Below, piece after piece: positions 8,061 to 20,674 of a stretch of 64,000 nt of DNA. Under the pieces are notes generated by a model. It was given only the letters and a program-made list of their open reading frames with translations, had not been told where the DNA came from and did not search any database. Source of the DNA: SG8-38 sp041576815 (lineage in GTDB: Bacteria; Myxococcota_A; Polyangia; Polyangiales; Houyiibacteriaceae); contig JBFGKE010000005.1 in assembly GCA_041576815.1 (NCBI GenBank), forward strand, positions 1-64,000, read 5' to 3'. The position numbers and the translations under genes were made by a program. The number at the start of each line of letters is the position of its first letter. Position 1 is the first letter of the stretch.

Positions 8061-8863
8061 CCGACACCGAGTCGGCGAGGAACGGGCTTCGCATCGACTC
8101 GGAGCTCCGCATCGTGGCTCTGTCGGGCGTCCCGACGGTTGGGCCGGGCGACGAACTCGCCGAGGTCATTCGCCAAAGTCTTCGCCGCGACGAGCTCGAG
8201 CTTCGCGATGAGGATGTCTTGGTAGTGGCAAGCAAGATCGTGTCGCGCGCAGAGGGCCGATTCGTCGACCTGGCATCGATTACGCCGAGTGCGAGAGCAA
8301 TGCAGCTCGCAGAAGAGGTCGACAAAGACCCGCGCCTCGTCGAGCTGATCCTCGCTGAAAGCGTGGAGATCTCGCGCAAGGCCGAGGGCGTGCTGATCGT
8401 GCGCCATCGCCGTGGTTTCATCTGCGCAAATGCGGGCATCGACGCGAGCAACGCGGTGCCCGCCGACGCGCCGAAAAGCAGCGGCCCGTGGGTTCTCACG
8501 CTGCCGGAGAATCCCGATGACACGGCGGCAGCACTTCGTAAGGCGTTGGGCCCGCTCGACATCGGCGTCGTGATCACCGACTCGTGGGGCCGGCCGTTTC
8601 GCCGCGGCACGATTGGGTTTGCGATTGGCGCAGCCGGCGTCCCACCGCTTTGGGATCGCCGCGGCGCTGCCGATCGGCACGGCCGCATCCTCGAAGCCAC
8701 CGAGCTCGCGGTGGCCGATGCGATCGCCGGAGCAGCCGACTTGGTCGCAGGACAAGCCGACGAAAGCCGCCCGATCACCCTGGTGCGAGGCATCCGCTTT
8801 TCCGCGTCGAGCGAAAACGCCGGCACGCTGCTGCGCGACCCCGCGGCCGACCTCTACGCATGA
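8057..8863 (+). CDS. cofE: Coenzyme F420-0:L-glutamate ligase
   Basis: A 268-residue gamma-glutamyl ligase that adds glutamates to F420-0 using GTP. Recognisable blocks are VVASKIVSRAEGR, GFICANAGIDASN, ITDSWGRPFRRGTIGFAIG and the DRRGAADRHGR segment. It is a stand-alone ligase: the C-terminal nitroreductase-like domain found in mycobacterial FbiB is absent. I chose the GTG at 8057 because it overlaps the fno stop (GTGA) and the protein then has normal family length. The stop overlaps the cofD ATG (ATGA). Absence of the FbiB-type reductase domain bears on which three-carbon acid is used for the F420 tail. Confidence 0.92.
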   Translation: MTDTESARNGLRIDSELRIVALSGVPTVGPGDELAEVIRQSLRRDELELRDEDVLVVASKIVSRAEGRFVDLASITPSARAMQLAEEVDKDPRLVELILAESVEISRKAEGVLIVRHRRGFICANAGIDASNAVPADAPKSSGPWVLTLPENPDDTAAALRKALGPLDIGVVITDSWGRPFRRGTIGFAIGAAGVPPLWDRRGAADRHGRILEATELAVADAIAGAADLVAGQADESRPITLVRGIRFSASSENAGTLLRDPAADLYA

Positions 8864-9795
8864 GCGAGCCGAGGCAAACCGATCTCTCGGTGGTCGCGCT
8901 CGCGGGCGGCGTCGGCGGCGCGCGGCTAGTCGACGGGCTCGACCAAGCTCTCCCACCGGGGGCGCTCACCGTGGTCGTCAACACCGGCGATGACTTCCGA
9001 CACTGGGGCCTTCACATCAGTCCGGACCTCGACACCGTGATGTATACGCTCGCCGGCCTGTCCCCGGAACGACGGGGCTGGGGCATTGCCGGCGACACCT
9101 TCGAAGCGTTGGAGACCGCGCGAGCGCGGGGCACCGACGAATGGTTTCAGCTCGGCGATCGCGACCTCGGGACCCATCGGCGCCGAACCGAAGCCCTCGA
9201 AGCCGGGAGATCGCTGACGGCCGTGACGCGGGAGCTCTGTGATGCGTTCGGCGTCGAGCGGTCGATCCTCCCCATGAGTGACGACCCGAACCCGACGATC
9301 ATCGTCACCGACGAAGGCGACCAACTGCCCTTTCAGCAATGGTTGGTGAAGGAGCGAGCTGGCCCCACGGTGCACGCGGTACGCCGAGAAGGTAACCGCG
9401 AACCCACCGCCGCCGTTCGCGAAGCGCTCGACGCCACCGACCTGATCGTGATTTGCCCTTCGAATCCATACGTCTCCATCGACCCCATCCTCGAGCTCGA
9501 AGGCGTTTTGGATGCCCTGCGGCGCACGCCCGTGGTGGCGGTCAGCCCCATCGTCGCGGGACGCGCGGTCAAAGGTCCGCTTGCCACGATGATCGCGCAA
9601 ATCGACGGCCGGGAGGCCTCGGCAGAGGCGATCGCAGGGCACTATGAGGGGCTGCTCGACGGGTTTGCCGTGCATCGCGGCGACCGGTTCCCGGCGAGCC
9701 TTTCGCTCCTCGAGACAAACATCCTGATCCAATCGAGGCCAGATCGGGTACTCTTCGCGCGCGAGCTCATCGAGTTCTCGCGGAGCCTGACATGA
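8860..9795 (+). CDS. cofD: 2-phospho-L-lactate transferase (F420-0 synthase)
   Basis: A 311-residue transferase that joins the phospho-acid moiety of the CofC product to the deazaflavin Fo. The N-terminal motif ALAGGVGGARLVDGL, then VVVNTGDDFRHWGLHISPDLDTVMY (residues split across two strands), ERRGWGIAGDT, and ICPSNPYVSIDPIL are family hallmarks. It starts at the ATG overlapping the cofE stop and its stop overlaps the cofC start. The donor could be a GDP-linked lactate, PEP or 3-phosphoglycerate derivative. The protein sequence alone does not decide this. Confidence 0.93.
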   Translation: MSEPRQTDLSVVALAGGVGGARLVDGLDQALPPGALTVVVNTGDDFRHWGLHISPDLDTVMYTLAGLSPERRGWGIAGDTFEALETARARGTDEWFQLGDRDLGTHRRRTEALEAGRSLTAVTRELCDAFGVERSILPMSDDPNPTIIVTDEGDQLPFQQWLVKERAGPTVHAVRREGNREPTAAVREALDATDLIVICPSNPYVSIDPILELEGVLDALRRTPVVAVSPIVAGRAVKGPLATMIAQIDGREASAEAIAGHYEGLLDGFAVHRGDRFPASLSLLETNILIQSRPDRVLFARELIEFSRSLT

Positions 9796-10388
9796 GTCGG
9801 TGGGCGCTGATCCCAATCAAAGGTTTCGACCGAGGGAAGTCACGTCTTTCCGAGGTTTTGACTTCATCGGAGCGCGCGCGCCTCGCGCGCGACTTGTTCG
9901 AGCACGTGGTGCGCGTGCTGCGAGAGGTTCCAACGATCGATCACATCGCGGTCGTGAGCGACTCCGCGGAAGCCCGCGCCCACGCCGAGCGCCTGGGGGT
10001 CACCGCCCTGGCAGATGCCGTTGGCACGGGCGGGCTTGCAGACGTGGTTGATGATGCGCTCCGCGAGCTCGAGCGCCGCGGTGCAACCAGCGCGATCATC
10101 TGCATGGGCGACCTGCCCAACCTGACGACGCAGGACATCGCCAGCGTGGCCCGCCAGCTCGACGAAAGCGACGTCGTGCTCGTCCCGGACCTCCTGCACC
10201 GAGGCACCAACGTCATCGCGGTGAGGCCGGTCACCGCGCTCCCGAGCTGCCTCGGCCGAGAAGACAGCCTGGAAAAGCATCGTAAGCGCGCGCGCGACCT
10301 CGGGCTCACGGTCAGCGTCCAGCTCAGCAGCGGAATCGGGTTCGACGTCGACAAGCCAGACGACCTCGCCCGTCTGCGACGGCGCTAA
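9792..10388 (+). CDS. cofC: 2-phospho-L-lactate (or PEP / 3-phosphoglycerate) guanylyltransferase
   Basis: A 198-residue nucleotidyltransferase that activates a three-carbon phospho-acid with GTP for CofD. The nucleotide-binding N-terminus reads ALIPIKGFDRGKSRLS, then AVGTGGLADVVDDAL, ICMGDLPNLTTQDI, LLHRGTNVIAVRP and GFDVDKPDDL, all typical of CofC/FbiD. The ATGA overlap with cofD fixes the start. The stop overlaps the stop of the convergent SDR gene (shared CTAA at 10385-10388). In bacteria this enzyme sets which acid enters the cofactor; here that acid is unknown. Confidence 0.92.
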   Translation: MSRWALIPIKGFDRGKSRLSEVLTSSERARLARDLFEHVVRVLREVPTIDHIAVVSDSAEARAHAERLGVTALADAVGTGGLADVVDDALRELERRGATSAIICMGDLPNLTTQDIASVARQLDESDVVLVPDLLHRGTNVIAVRPVTALPSCLGREDSLEKHRKRARDLGLTVSVQLSSGIGFDVDKPDDLARLRRR

Positions 10389-11194
10389 CTGCGGGCCGTC
10401 ACCCGGTCGACCGTTGCACCGAGAATCCAAGTGGCCCAACGGCGTGGCAAGAGCTTCATCGTGAGAACCATCAGCTTGTTCAAGAAGCCAGGAATGACGG
10501 TGACGCGACCGCCGAGGCTCTTCAAGCTCTTCACGACGACCGAGGTGGGTGTCGCAAACGCGAAGCGCGACCACGGCCCTAGACCATTTGGATCGAGCCC
10601 CGAGACCTGCTGGAACTCGGTCAACGTTCCGCCGGGGCACAGCGCCTGTACGTCGACGCCATATGGCCGAAGCTCTTCCGCCAGACCTTCCGCGAACAAG
10701 AGCCCAAACGCCTTGGTAGCGTTGTAGGCGGTCAGACCGCGCGCCGCGCAAAACCCGTTCACCGACGAGACGAAGATGATGCCGCCCCTACCCCGCTCTC
10801 GCATGCCCTGCGCGATCTCGTGGGTGAGCACGAGCGGCCCGCGACAGTTCACCCCGACCATGGACTCCTGACGACTGAGGTCCATGTCGAGAAACGGCCC
10901 GACCGTGCCGAAGCCTGCGCAGTTGATCAAAAGCCCGATCTCGATGTCTTCGATCGCGGGGTGTAAGCCTTGCACCACCTCCCGGGACGCGAGGTCGAGT
11001 GGTGCGACGCGCGCTTCGACGCGGTACAGGTCCTCGAGGGTAGCGGCGAGCTCTTCGAGGCGCTGACGGCGGCGGGCCACCAACACGACGTTGATCCCGC
11101 TTTCGGCAACGCGAAGTGCAAACTCGGCGCCGATGCCCGCAGACGCCCCCGTGATGACCGCCCAGGGTCCGTAGCGGTCCGCAAGCCTGCTCAT
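10385..11194 (-). CDS. SDR family oxidoreductase (DltE/classical type)
   Basis: A 269-residue classical short-chain dehydrogenase: TGASAGIG at residues 15-22, NCAG, SSVNGF, and AYNATK supplying Tyr-x3-Lys. The C-terminus carries a hydrophobic, basic stretch (LNKLMVLTMKLLPRRW) that could associate with the membrane. I start at the ATG at 11194 (MSRLADRYG); an in-frame start at 11212 would add six residues. It sits between the convergent arms of the F420 locus and is co-directional with cofH, 40 bp downstream of it, so it may be co-transcribed. Whether it works with F420 is unknown; its motifs indicate NAD(P). Confidence 0.82.
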   Translation of the reverse strand: MSRLADRYGPWAVITGASAGIGAEFALRVAESGINVVLVARRRQRLEELAATLEDLYRVEARVAPLDLASREVVQGLHPAIEDIEIGLLINCAGFGTVGPFLDMDLSRQESMVGVNCRGPLVLTHEIAQGMRERGRGGIIFVSSVNGFCAARGLTAYNATKAFGLLFAEGLAEELRPYGVDVQALCPGGTLTEFQQVSGLDPNGLGPWSRFAFATPTSVVVKSLKSLGGRVTVIPGFLNKLMVLTMKLLPRRWATWILGATVDRVTARS

Positions 11195-11234
11195 GAGCGC
11201 GCAGCCTACCACGCGCGGTTTGCGGGTACAGCCG

Positions 11235-12512
11235 TCAGCTCACGACACGAAGCCCGCGCGGCTCGTAGTGAAAGCGCGGATCTCTCGTGAGCGCGTCGTA
11301 CGACCCAAACACGTCGTCTGGATTCGAAATTTGATCGAGAGGCTCGACCGGATCCTGATCGGATGTATCGTCGAACTCGCGGATGCTGCGATACTGGGTG
11401 TCGCGCTGCGCGGGCAGCCGGCCGGCATCACGAATCACGCGCCGCAACGTTCCCGGCGTCACGAGCTGCCCGTGACGCGCCCCCGCCGCGGTCGAGATGC
11501 TCTCGTTCATCAGCGTCCCGCCGAGATCGTTCACACCGCAGCCGAGCAAACGCTGAGAAACGCGCAGCCCCTCTTTGACCCAAGAAGCCTGAAGGTTCGG
11601 GATGTCGCGCCCGAGCATGAGGCGGGCCGTGGCGTAGAGGCGGAGCACGTCGTCTCCGGTCGGCCCGGGGCGCACGCCGGTCACCTCGCCGGTCGCGAAG
11701 AGCGGAGCTTCCTCGTGCACGAACGAAAGCGGAACGAACTCGGTGAAGCCGCCGGTTTCGCGCTGAATGCTCCTGAGCAGGCTGATGTGCCGCATGCGGT
11801 CGCCGACCGACTCGACGTGCCCGAACATCATGGTCGAAGTGGTTGGAATCCCGAGCCGGTGGGCGGCTTGCACGACCTCGATCCACTCTGCGGTGCTGAT
11901 GCGGGTTGGCGAAATCGTCTTTCGAAGACGGTCGTCGAGGATTTCCGCCGACGTGCCGGGCAACGACCCGAGGCCTGCGTCTTTGAGCATCGACAGATAG
12001 TCATGAAAGGAAACCCGTGCGAGCGACGCCCCGAACTTCACTTCCTCGGGCGAGAACGCATGAATGTGGATCTCGGGCACTGCATCTTTGACGGCGCGGC
12101 AAAGGTCGACGTAGCTCCGGCCGACGAGGTTCGGAGAAAGACCGGCCTGCAAACACACTTCGGTGGCGCCCAGCGCGTGGGCTTGCCTCACGCGGTTAAC
12201 GACCTCGTCGACGGGAAGAAAGTAGCCCTGCTCGGAGCGGACCGTCCGAGCAAACGCACAAAAGCGACAGTTTTTGATGCAGACGTTCGTGAAGTTGATG
12301 TTGCGATTCACTACGTAGGTGACGCGCTCACCCACCTGCTGACGCCGCAGCTCGTCTGCGACCAGACACAGCGCATGAAGGTCCGTACCCCGTGCACTGC
12401 CGAGGACGATTCCGTCTTCGACGCCGATCTCTCGCCCCGCGAGGCTGCCCTCCAGAATGGCGCGAACCTCGGCAGACACCGTCCGCAAACAGGCTTCGAG
12501 GATGGCAGTCAT
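11235..12512 (-). CDS. cofH: 5-amino-6-(D-ribitylamino)uracil:L-tyrosine 4-hydroxyphenyl transferase (Fo synthase subunit 2)
   Basis: A 425-residue radical SAM enzyme. The [4Fe-4S] motif CIKNCRFC gives Cys78, Cys82 and Cys85. Downstream are EVCLQAGLSPNL, HIHAFSPEEV, LPGTSAEILDD, TSTMMFGHVE and NDLGGTLMNE, all CofH landmarks. It condenses tyrosine with the ribityl-uracil intermediate of riboflavin synthesis, giving the substrate for CofG. The ATG overlaps the cofG stop (ATGA). CofG and CofH are separate proteins here, unlike the fused FbiC of actinobacteria. The C-terminal 60 residues are acidic and less conserved. Confidence 0.93.
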   Translation of the reverse strand: MTAILEACLRTVSAEVRAILEGSLAGREIGVEDGIVLGSARGTDLHALCLVADELRRQQVGERVTYVVNRNINFTNVCIKNCRFCAFARTVRSEQGYFLPVDEVVNRVRQAHALGATEVCLQAGLSPNLVGRSYVDLCRAVKDAVPEIHIHAFSPEEVKFGASLARVSFHDYLSMLKDAGLGSLPGTSAEILDDRLRKTISPTRISTAEWIEVVQAAHRLGIPTTSTMMFGHVESVGDRMRHISLLRSIQRETGGFTEFVPLSFVHEEAPLFATGEVTGVRPGPTGDDVLRLYATARLMLGRDIPNLQASWVKEGLRVSQRLLGCGVNDLGGTLMNESISTAAGARHGQLVTPGTLRRVIRDAGRLPAQRDTQYRSIREFDDTSDQDPVEPLDQISNPDDVFGSYDALTRDPRFHYEPRGLRVVS

Positions 12513-13651
12513 GGCGTGGCCACCTCCGATTGAAGCCGGTCGACTCGGGACCGGAGCGAGGCGTCCAGGAAACCGCGCGTGCGCAGATGCCCGGGATAGA
12601 TCGGCAAGCGCGGCTCGAGCCGAAAACCTTCAGCCGTGCACGCCTCGCGAAGCTGGTCGAGAAACGGCCAGGGATGGGCCGGATTGATGTAGTCGGGGCT
12701 GACGGGAGACACGCCCCCGAAGTCGTTGATGCCAGCGTGAATCAACGTGGCGATCGAGGCGGGGCTCAGGTTCGGAGGCGCCTGCACGCTCACGTCGTCG
12801 TCCAAGATCAGACGGGCAAGCGCAATCGTCACCGCCACTTCAGTGGAGCCAGGCTCGCGCGCAAGACCCATGGGCGTGCTCGGATGCGCGCGGAAGTTCT
12901 GGACGATCACCTCTCCGATGTGGCCGTGCTGCCGGTGAAGGCGCCGAATCGCGAGCAGCGTGTCGACCCGTTCCTCGACGGTCTCGCCAATCCCGACCAG
13001 CAGCCCCGAGGTGAACGGAATTCGAAGCTCGCCTGCTTCCCGCGTCATTCGAATGCGTTTGGCGGGACGCTTGTCGGGCGCTCGGTGGTGCGGCATGCCC
13101 CTTGCGCAAAGCCGGTCGCTCACGTTTTCGAGCATGAGCCCGAGGCTGACGTTGACCGGCCGGAGGGTGATCATGTCGTCGCGGCTGAGGATGCCGGCGT
13201 TGGTGTGAGGCAAGAGCCCCGCGGCAAGCGCCTCTTCGGCGGCCCACCGAAGATAGTCGACCGTGCGTTCATGCCCCCAGCTGCGAAGCAACGCCCGATA
13301 CTCGCGAAAACCCGTCTCTGGCGTGTCGCCCAAACAAAAGAGCGCCTCGACGCAGCCGTGCGCCCGCGCGCGGTGAAGCCATTCGCGAATCTCATCGGGG
13401 CTCATCGTCCACTCGCCGGGGTCACCTGGCGAACGCCGAAACGAGCAGTAGTCGCAGTGGTTTCGACAAAGGTTGGTGATTGGCAAGAAGACCTTTGGCG
13501 AATAGGTCAGCGTACGGCCCCAAACGCGATCGCGTCGCGCGCGGGAAGCCGCGAGGAGCGCGTCTTCGTCGACCCCGATCAAGTGATAGGCATCGGTATC
13601 GGCCACCGGCTCTCGGCTCGCGTGCTCTAGAATCGCCGCGTTGGAGATCAT
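12509..13651 (-). CDS. cofG: 7,8-didemethyl-8-hydroxy-5-deazariboflavin synthase (Fo synthase subunit 1)
   Basis: A 380-residue radical SAM enzyme that closes the deazaflavin ring of Fo. The cluster motif is LCRNHCDYCSF with Cys62, Cys66 and Cys69. Also seen are EALFCLGDTPE, LLPHTNAGILS, SLGLMLENVS, FTSGLLVGIGET and INDFGGVSPVSPDYINP, characteristic of CofG. The ATG at 13651 overlaps the stop of the upstream LLM gene by four bases; longer upstream readings give an unrelated, His/Arg-rich tail. The gene is translationally coupled to both neighbours in the order LLM-cofG-cofH. Confidence 0.93.
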   Translation of the reverse strand: MISNAAILEHASREPVADTDAYHLIGVDEDALLAASRARRDRVWGRTLTYSPKVFLPITNLCRNHCDYCSFRRSPGDPGEWTMSPDEIREWLHRARAHGCVEALFCLGDTPETGFREYRALLRSWGHERTVDYLRWAAEEALAAGLLPHTNAGILSRDDMITLRPVNVSLGLMLENVSDRLCARGMPHHRAPDKRPAKRIRMTREAGELRIPFTSGLLVGIGETVEERVDTLLAIRRLHRQHGHIGEVIVQNFRAHPSTPMGLAREPGSTEVAVTIALARLILDDDVSVQAPPNLSPASIATLIHAGINDFGGVSPVSPDYINPAHPWPFLDQLREACTAEGFRLEPRLPIYPGHLRTRGFLDASLRSRVDRLQSEVATP

Positions 13652-14523
13652 TGCATCTTCGCGATGACGGTGTCCGCAAATCGATTCAGGCCGTCGAGCC
13701 GCCCCTGCAGCGTGCCCCCGATCATCGGCGTCCCGTACATGAGCCACGGCACCGTGATGATGTCCGTGATGCCGGCGTCTTCCAGCCGTTTGTACCCATC
13801 TGCATCCCAAACGTCGGTCACGACCGCCTGATATTCCATCGGCAAATGGTCGCGGCCGTACTCCTTGCGGTACGCCTCGATCTGGCCGACGAGTGAAAGA
13901 AGCTCACTCGAGGTGAGCATCGCAGAAGACCACCCGTCGCCGTACTTCGCGGCGCGCCGGAGGCCTGGTTTGGAGTGGCCGCCGATGTAGATCGGGATCG
14001 GTTGGGTCGGCGCGGGGCTCATCTGGATCTTACCGAAATCATAGTGCTCGCCATGGTACTCGACCATGCCACCGCCCCAGATCAGGCGAAGAATCTCGAG
14101 ACACTCGTTCATTCGTTTGCCGCGGGTCTCGAAATCGGTGCCGCACCACTTGAACTCCTCGGGGAGCCACCCGAGGCCGCAGCCGAAGCCAAAGCGATTG
14201 TTGGAGATCGCCGCGAGCGAGCCGACCTGCTTGGCCATCAGCACGGGGTGCCGCACCGGCAGCTTCACGACGCTGGTGTAAAAAAAGATCGTGCTCGTGG
14301 CGCCCGCCATCGCCGCCGCGCCGACCAGTGGCTCGATCCAGGGGGTTTCCCCGTCCCACATTCGGCTACCGTCCTTGGTGTACGGATACGGCTTGCTCAC
14401 CTCCTCCGAAAAGAAAATCGAATCGGGCAGCACGATGGCGTGGTAGCCGAGCTTCTCCGCCTCCTGAGCGACGGGCACGTAGTGCTCGGGCGGCGCCATG
14501 GCGATCGAGGCGCTGAATTTCAT
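13648..14523 (-). CDS. LLM-class F420-dependent oxidoreductase
   Basis: A 291-residue luciferase-like enzyme: MKFSASIAMAPPEHYVPVA, GYHAIVLPDSIFF, TSVVKLPVRHPVLMAKQVGSLA and FGFGCGLGWLPEEFKW are typical blocks, with PIPIYIGGHSKPGLRRAA near the C-terminal half. It is shorter than the paralogue at 6353 and only distantly similar, so the two LLM enzymes probably act on different substrates. It heads the minus arm and overlaps cofG (ATGA), which supports F420 as cofactor. A 22-bp gap separates it from the serine hydrolase gene upstream, so both may belong to one long transcript with metH. Confidence 0.87.
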   Translation of the reverse strand: MKFSASIAMAPPEHYVPVAQEAEKLGYHAIVLPDSIFFSEEVSKPYPYTKDGSRMWDGETPWIEPLVGAAAMAGATSTIFFYTSVVKLPVRHPVLMAKQVGSLAAISNNRFGFGCGLGWLPEEFKWCGTDFETRGKRMNECLEILRLIWGGGMVEYHGEHYDFGKIQMSPAPTQPIPIYIGGHSKPGLRRAAKYGDGWSSAMLTSSELLSLVGQIEAYRKEYGRDHLPMEYQAVVTDVWDADGYKRLEDAGITDIITVPWLMYGTPMIGGTLQGRLDGLNRFADTVIAKMQ

Positions 14524-14545
14524 CGGGCGGAGCCTAGCATAGAGG

Positions 14546-15813
14546 TCAGGCGCGATCGCGTGGAATGCGGGCGCCGATGACTCGCGTGACGTTCAGCCAG
14601 CTCAGCATCCTTGCAGACAGGAGCGGCTTACCCGTGTTCATGAACGCAACGCTGATGTCGCGATCCGGATCGGCCCACGCGAGGACGTTCGTGAAGCCCA
14701 GGTGGCCGTACGCATTCGCGGTCTTCGGCCCGTAAAAGCCGAATGTCTTGCCACCCAGCATGAACCCCATCGAAAGCGGGATCGGCATCATCAGCACGCG
14801 GTCGACCTGCCCGGTGACCTGTGGCTCGGTGGCCCGCACCACCGTGCGCTGATCGAAAACCCGGGTGTCTTGGTAGGTCCCGCCGCAAAGAAGAAGCTCG
14901 AAAAAGCGCGAGATCTCCTCGGGGGTCGCGATGATGTTGGCCGAGGGTACGACGGCCGTCCGAAAACGCGGGTCATTCCCCAGGTCGACGAGCTCTCGCA
15001 TCGATGCCCCAAAGGCGACTTGCACCAGGTTCTTGTAGGGCCACGTCGGCGTTGGGCCGGTGAACGCATCAACCGCGACTTGGTCGAGCAGCTCTGGACG
15101 CACGCCGTAGTTGAAGTGCGTCAACCCGAGCGGCCGCCGTATGCGCTCCGTCAGGAACCGCCGGATCCCTCGCCCCGTCACGCGCCGAATGATCTCGCCC
15201 AGGATGAAACCGCTGGTCACCGCCTGATAGGCCTGTACGCTTCCAGGTCGATGCGTCGGCTCGAGCTCGCAGGCTGCGCGCACGATCTCCTCGGGTTTGG
15301 CAAGAAGATCGAGGTCGATCGCCTCCTCGGGCGTTGCGGGGATGCCGGCGCGATGCGTGAGGAGGTCGCGGATGGTGATGCTGTGCTTGCGACGTTTCGC
15401 GAACTCCGGGATGAACGTGGCAACCGGCTCGTCGACGTGGAGCTGTTCTTCTTCCTGCAGGAGATGGATCAGCATTGCGGTGACTGCCTTCGACCCCGAA
15501 AACAGGTTGTAGAGCGTGTCCGGCGTCGCCTTCACCAGCTGGCTGCCTTCTGGGTCATCCGGGCTGTTCCCGCGCGCATGACCGATCGCTCGGTCGAGGA
15601 TGATTTCACCGCGGCGTCGAATGCAGAGCGCGATCGCGGGATGAAGCCCGGAGCGATAGAGCCGCTCGACGGAGCTCCAAATCGCCTCGACGTCTTGCGT
15701 CGTCAGACCGACGCCCCGCGGATCGATCTCCCGGTGGCTCTTGGTGGTGACCTCCTCCGGGTCGTGTGTTTCGACGCGAACGGGAAGCAGATCGCGTAGG
15801 CGCGGCCTCTGCA

Positions 15814-15814
<1 letters not shown>
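14546..15814 (-). CDS. Serine hydrolase, class C beta-lactamase-like
   Basis: A 422-residue serine hydrolase of the beta-lactamase/EstB fold. The SxxK motif is Ser106-Gly-Ser-Lys109 in NLFSGSKAVTA. The second motif position is YQA in GSVQAYQAVTSG, and YGHLGFTN near residue 380 supplies the third (HxG). RDLLTHRAGIP is another family block. No signal peptide is seen, so a cytoplasmic esterase or peptidase role is more likely than drug resistance. The ATG at 15814 overlaps the metH stop (ATGA); a much longer in-frame extension upstream is antisense-frame read-through inside metH and is rejected. Confidence 0.85.
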
Positions 15815-19488
<3,674 letters not shown>

Positions 19489-19615
19489 TCGCCTCAAACC
19501 TCGCTCGAAAGAACTGCCGTCATGACCTGAAAAGGGGATAGGCGCCCGTCCGCGACACCATAGTCCCGAAGGGCTAAGCTAGAATAGATAGGGTAGCTGG
19601 ACCGGTGCGGCAACG

Positions 19616-20671
19616 ATGAATTCCAATCGATTGGCTTTCGGCACGGCATGGATTCGGTTCCTGCTCGCAGCGCTGGGGATCTGGCTCGTGCCGTTGCTCT
19701 ACCCCGCGATGGCCGAGCATCGTTGGGTGTTCATCGCGTATGCAGGTGTCGCGCTCGTCGAGCAATTCCTGATTTGGCGCGACATCGCTGGGCCGTGGCG
19801 CCCACTCCTCGGCGGCATTCTCGATATGGCGCTGCTCACGTTCATCGTCCAGCGGATCGGTTCGTCCCGCACCGTAATCGTAGCGCTTTATTTCGTGGCC
19901 GGCATCGTCAACTCGCTCGTGGTGACACCGCGCATGGGCGTGCTGATTTCCAGCATTGGCGCCGCGATGTACTCCGCCGTCGTCGTGATGGAGGTGCGCG
20001 GGGTCCTGCCATTTGCACCGGACGGGCCGGCGTGGCTGCAGGCGCAGCGCCCGGGCGCTCTCGAGGGGTTCCTGCAGGCGTTTCTCGTGACGGCGCTCCT
20101 GGTCTTTGGAACGGCCATCGTCGCGACTCTCCTACGAACGATCAATCGGCGTGAGACGCAGCTCGTCGTGGCAAACGAACGGCTCGCGGAGCTTTCGAGG
20201 CAAGATCCGCTCACCAAGCTTTGGAATCGACGCCACATCTTGAGCCACATCGAGCAGGGGCTCGCGTGGCTCAACCGAGGTCGGCCGATGGCCGTGGTCA
20301 TGATCGATCTCGACCAGTTCAAACGGGTCAACGACAGCCGAGGGCACCTCGAGGGGGACCACGTGCTCCAAAACGTGGCCGACGCGCTGCGGCGGTCGAC
20401 GCGCGAGGTCGACATCGCGGGGCGCTACGGAGGCGACGAGTTCGTCATCGTGCTCCCAGATACCAACCAAGACGAAGGTCGAGTCGCTGGAAACCGCTTC
20501 GTCGCCGCAATCCGCGAGGTAGGAATGAAATTCGACCCGACCAACCCGGTGACTGCCAGCGCGGGACTGAGCATCGCACGTCCGGGAGACACCGTGGAGG
20601 CCGTGTTGAAACGCGCCGACGATTTCGCATATTCCGCCAAGGGCAAGGGCGGCAACCGCCTTTGCGGCTGA
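19616..20671 (+). CDS. Membrane-bound diguanylate cyclase (GGDEF)
   Basis: A 351-residue protein with about five to six hydrophobic segments in residues 10-175 and a C-terminal GGDEF domain. The active-site motif YGGDEF is intact at 271-276, and an RxxD inhibitory site (Arg263-Glu-Val-Asp266) sits five residues before it, so feedback-inhibited synthesis of cyclic di-GMP is expected. Mg-binding DLDQFK and LTKLWNRR blocks are also present. The N-terminal membrane domain resembles no named sensor that I recognise. Its stop is three bases from the next start, so it is probably co-transcribed with the YeeZ-like gene. Confidence 0.9.
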   Translation: MNSNRLAFGTAWIRFLLAALGIWLVPLLYPAMAEHRWVFIAYAGVALVEQFLIWRDIAGPWRPLLGGILDMALLTFIVQRIGSSRTVIVALYFVAGIVNSLVVTPRMGVLISSIGAAMYSAVVVMEVRGVLPFAPDGPAWLQAQRPGALEGFLQAFLVTALLVFGTAIVATLLRTINRRETQLVVANERLAELSRQDPLTKLWNRRHILSHIEQGLAWLNRGRPMAVVMIDLDQFKRVNDSRGHLEGDHVLQNVADALRRSTREVDIAGRYGGDEFVIVLPDTNQDEGRVAGNRFVAAIREVGMKFDPTNPVTASAGLSIARPGDTVEAVLKRADDFAYSAKGKGGNRLCG

Positions 20672-20674
20672 GCC

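Noticed and set aside
12392..13630. Long plus-strand open frame opposite cofG and the cofH start
   Set aside because: Antisense shadow of two radical SAM genes with intact cluster motifs.
19530..19545. AAAAGGGGATAGG upstream of metH as a third repeat unit
   Set aside because: Only the left half matches; there is no TCCCC partner, so no hairpin forms.
19489..19615. Possible cobalamin or SAH riboswitch before metH
   Set aside because: No B12-box or SAH-type conserved core could be found on the minus strand; only a weak CCCGAAGGG hairpin.
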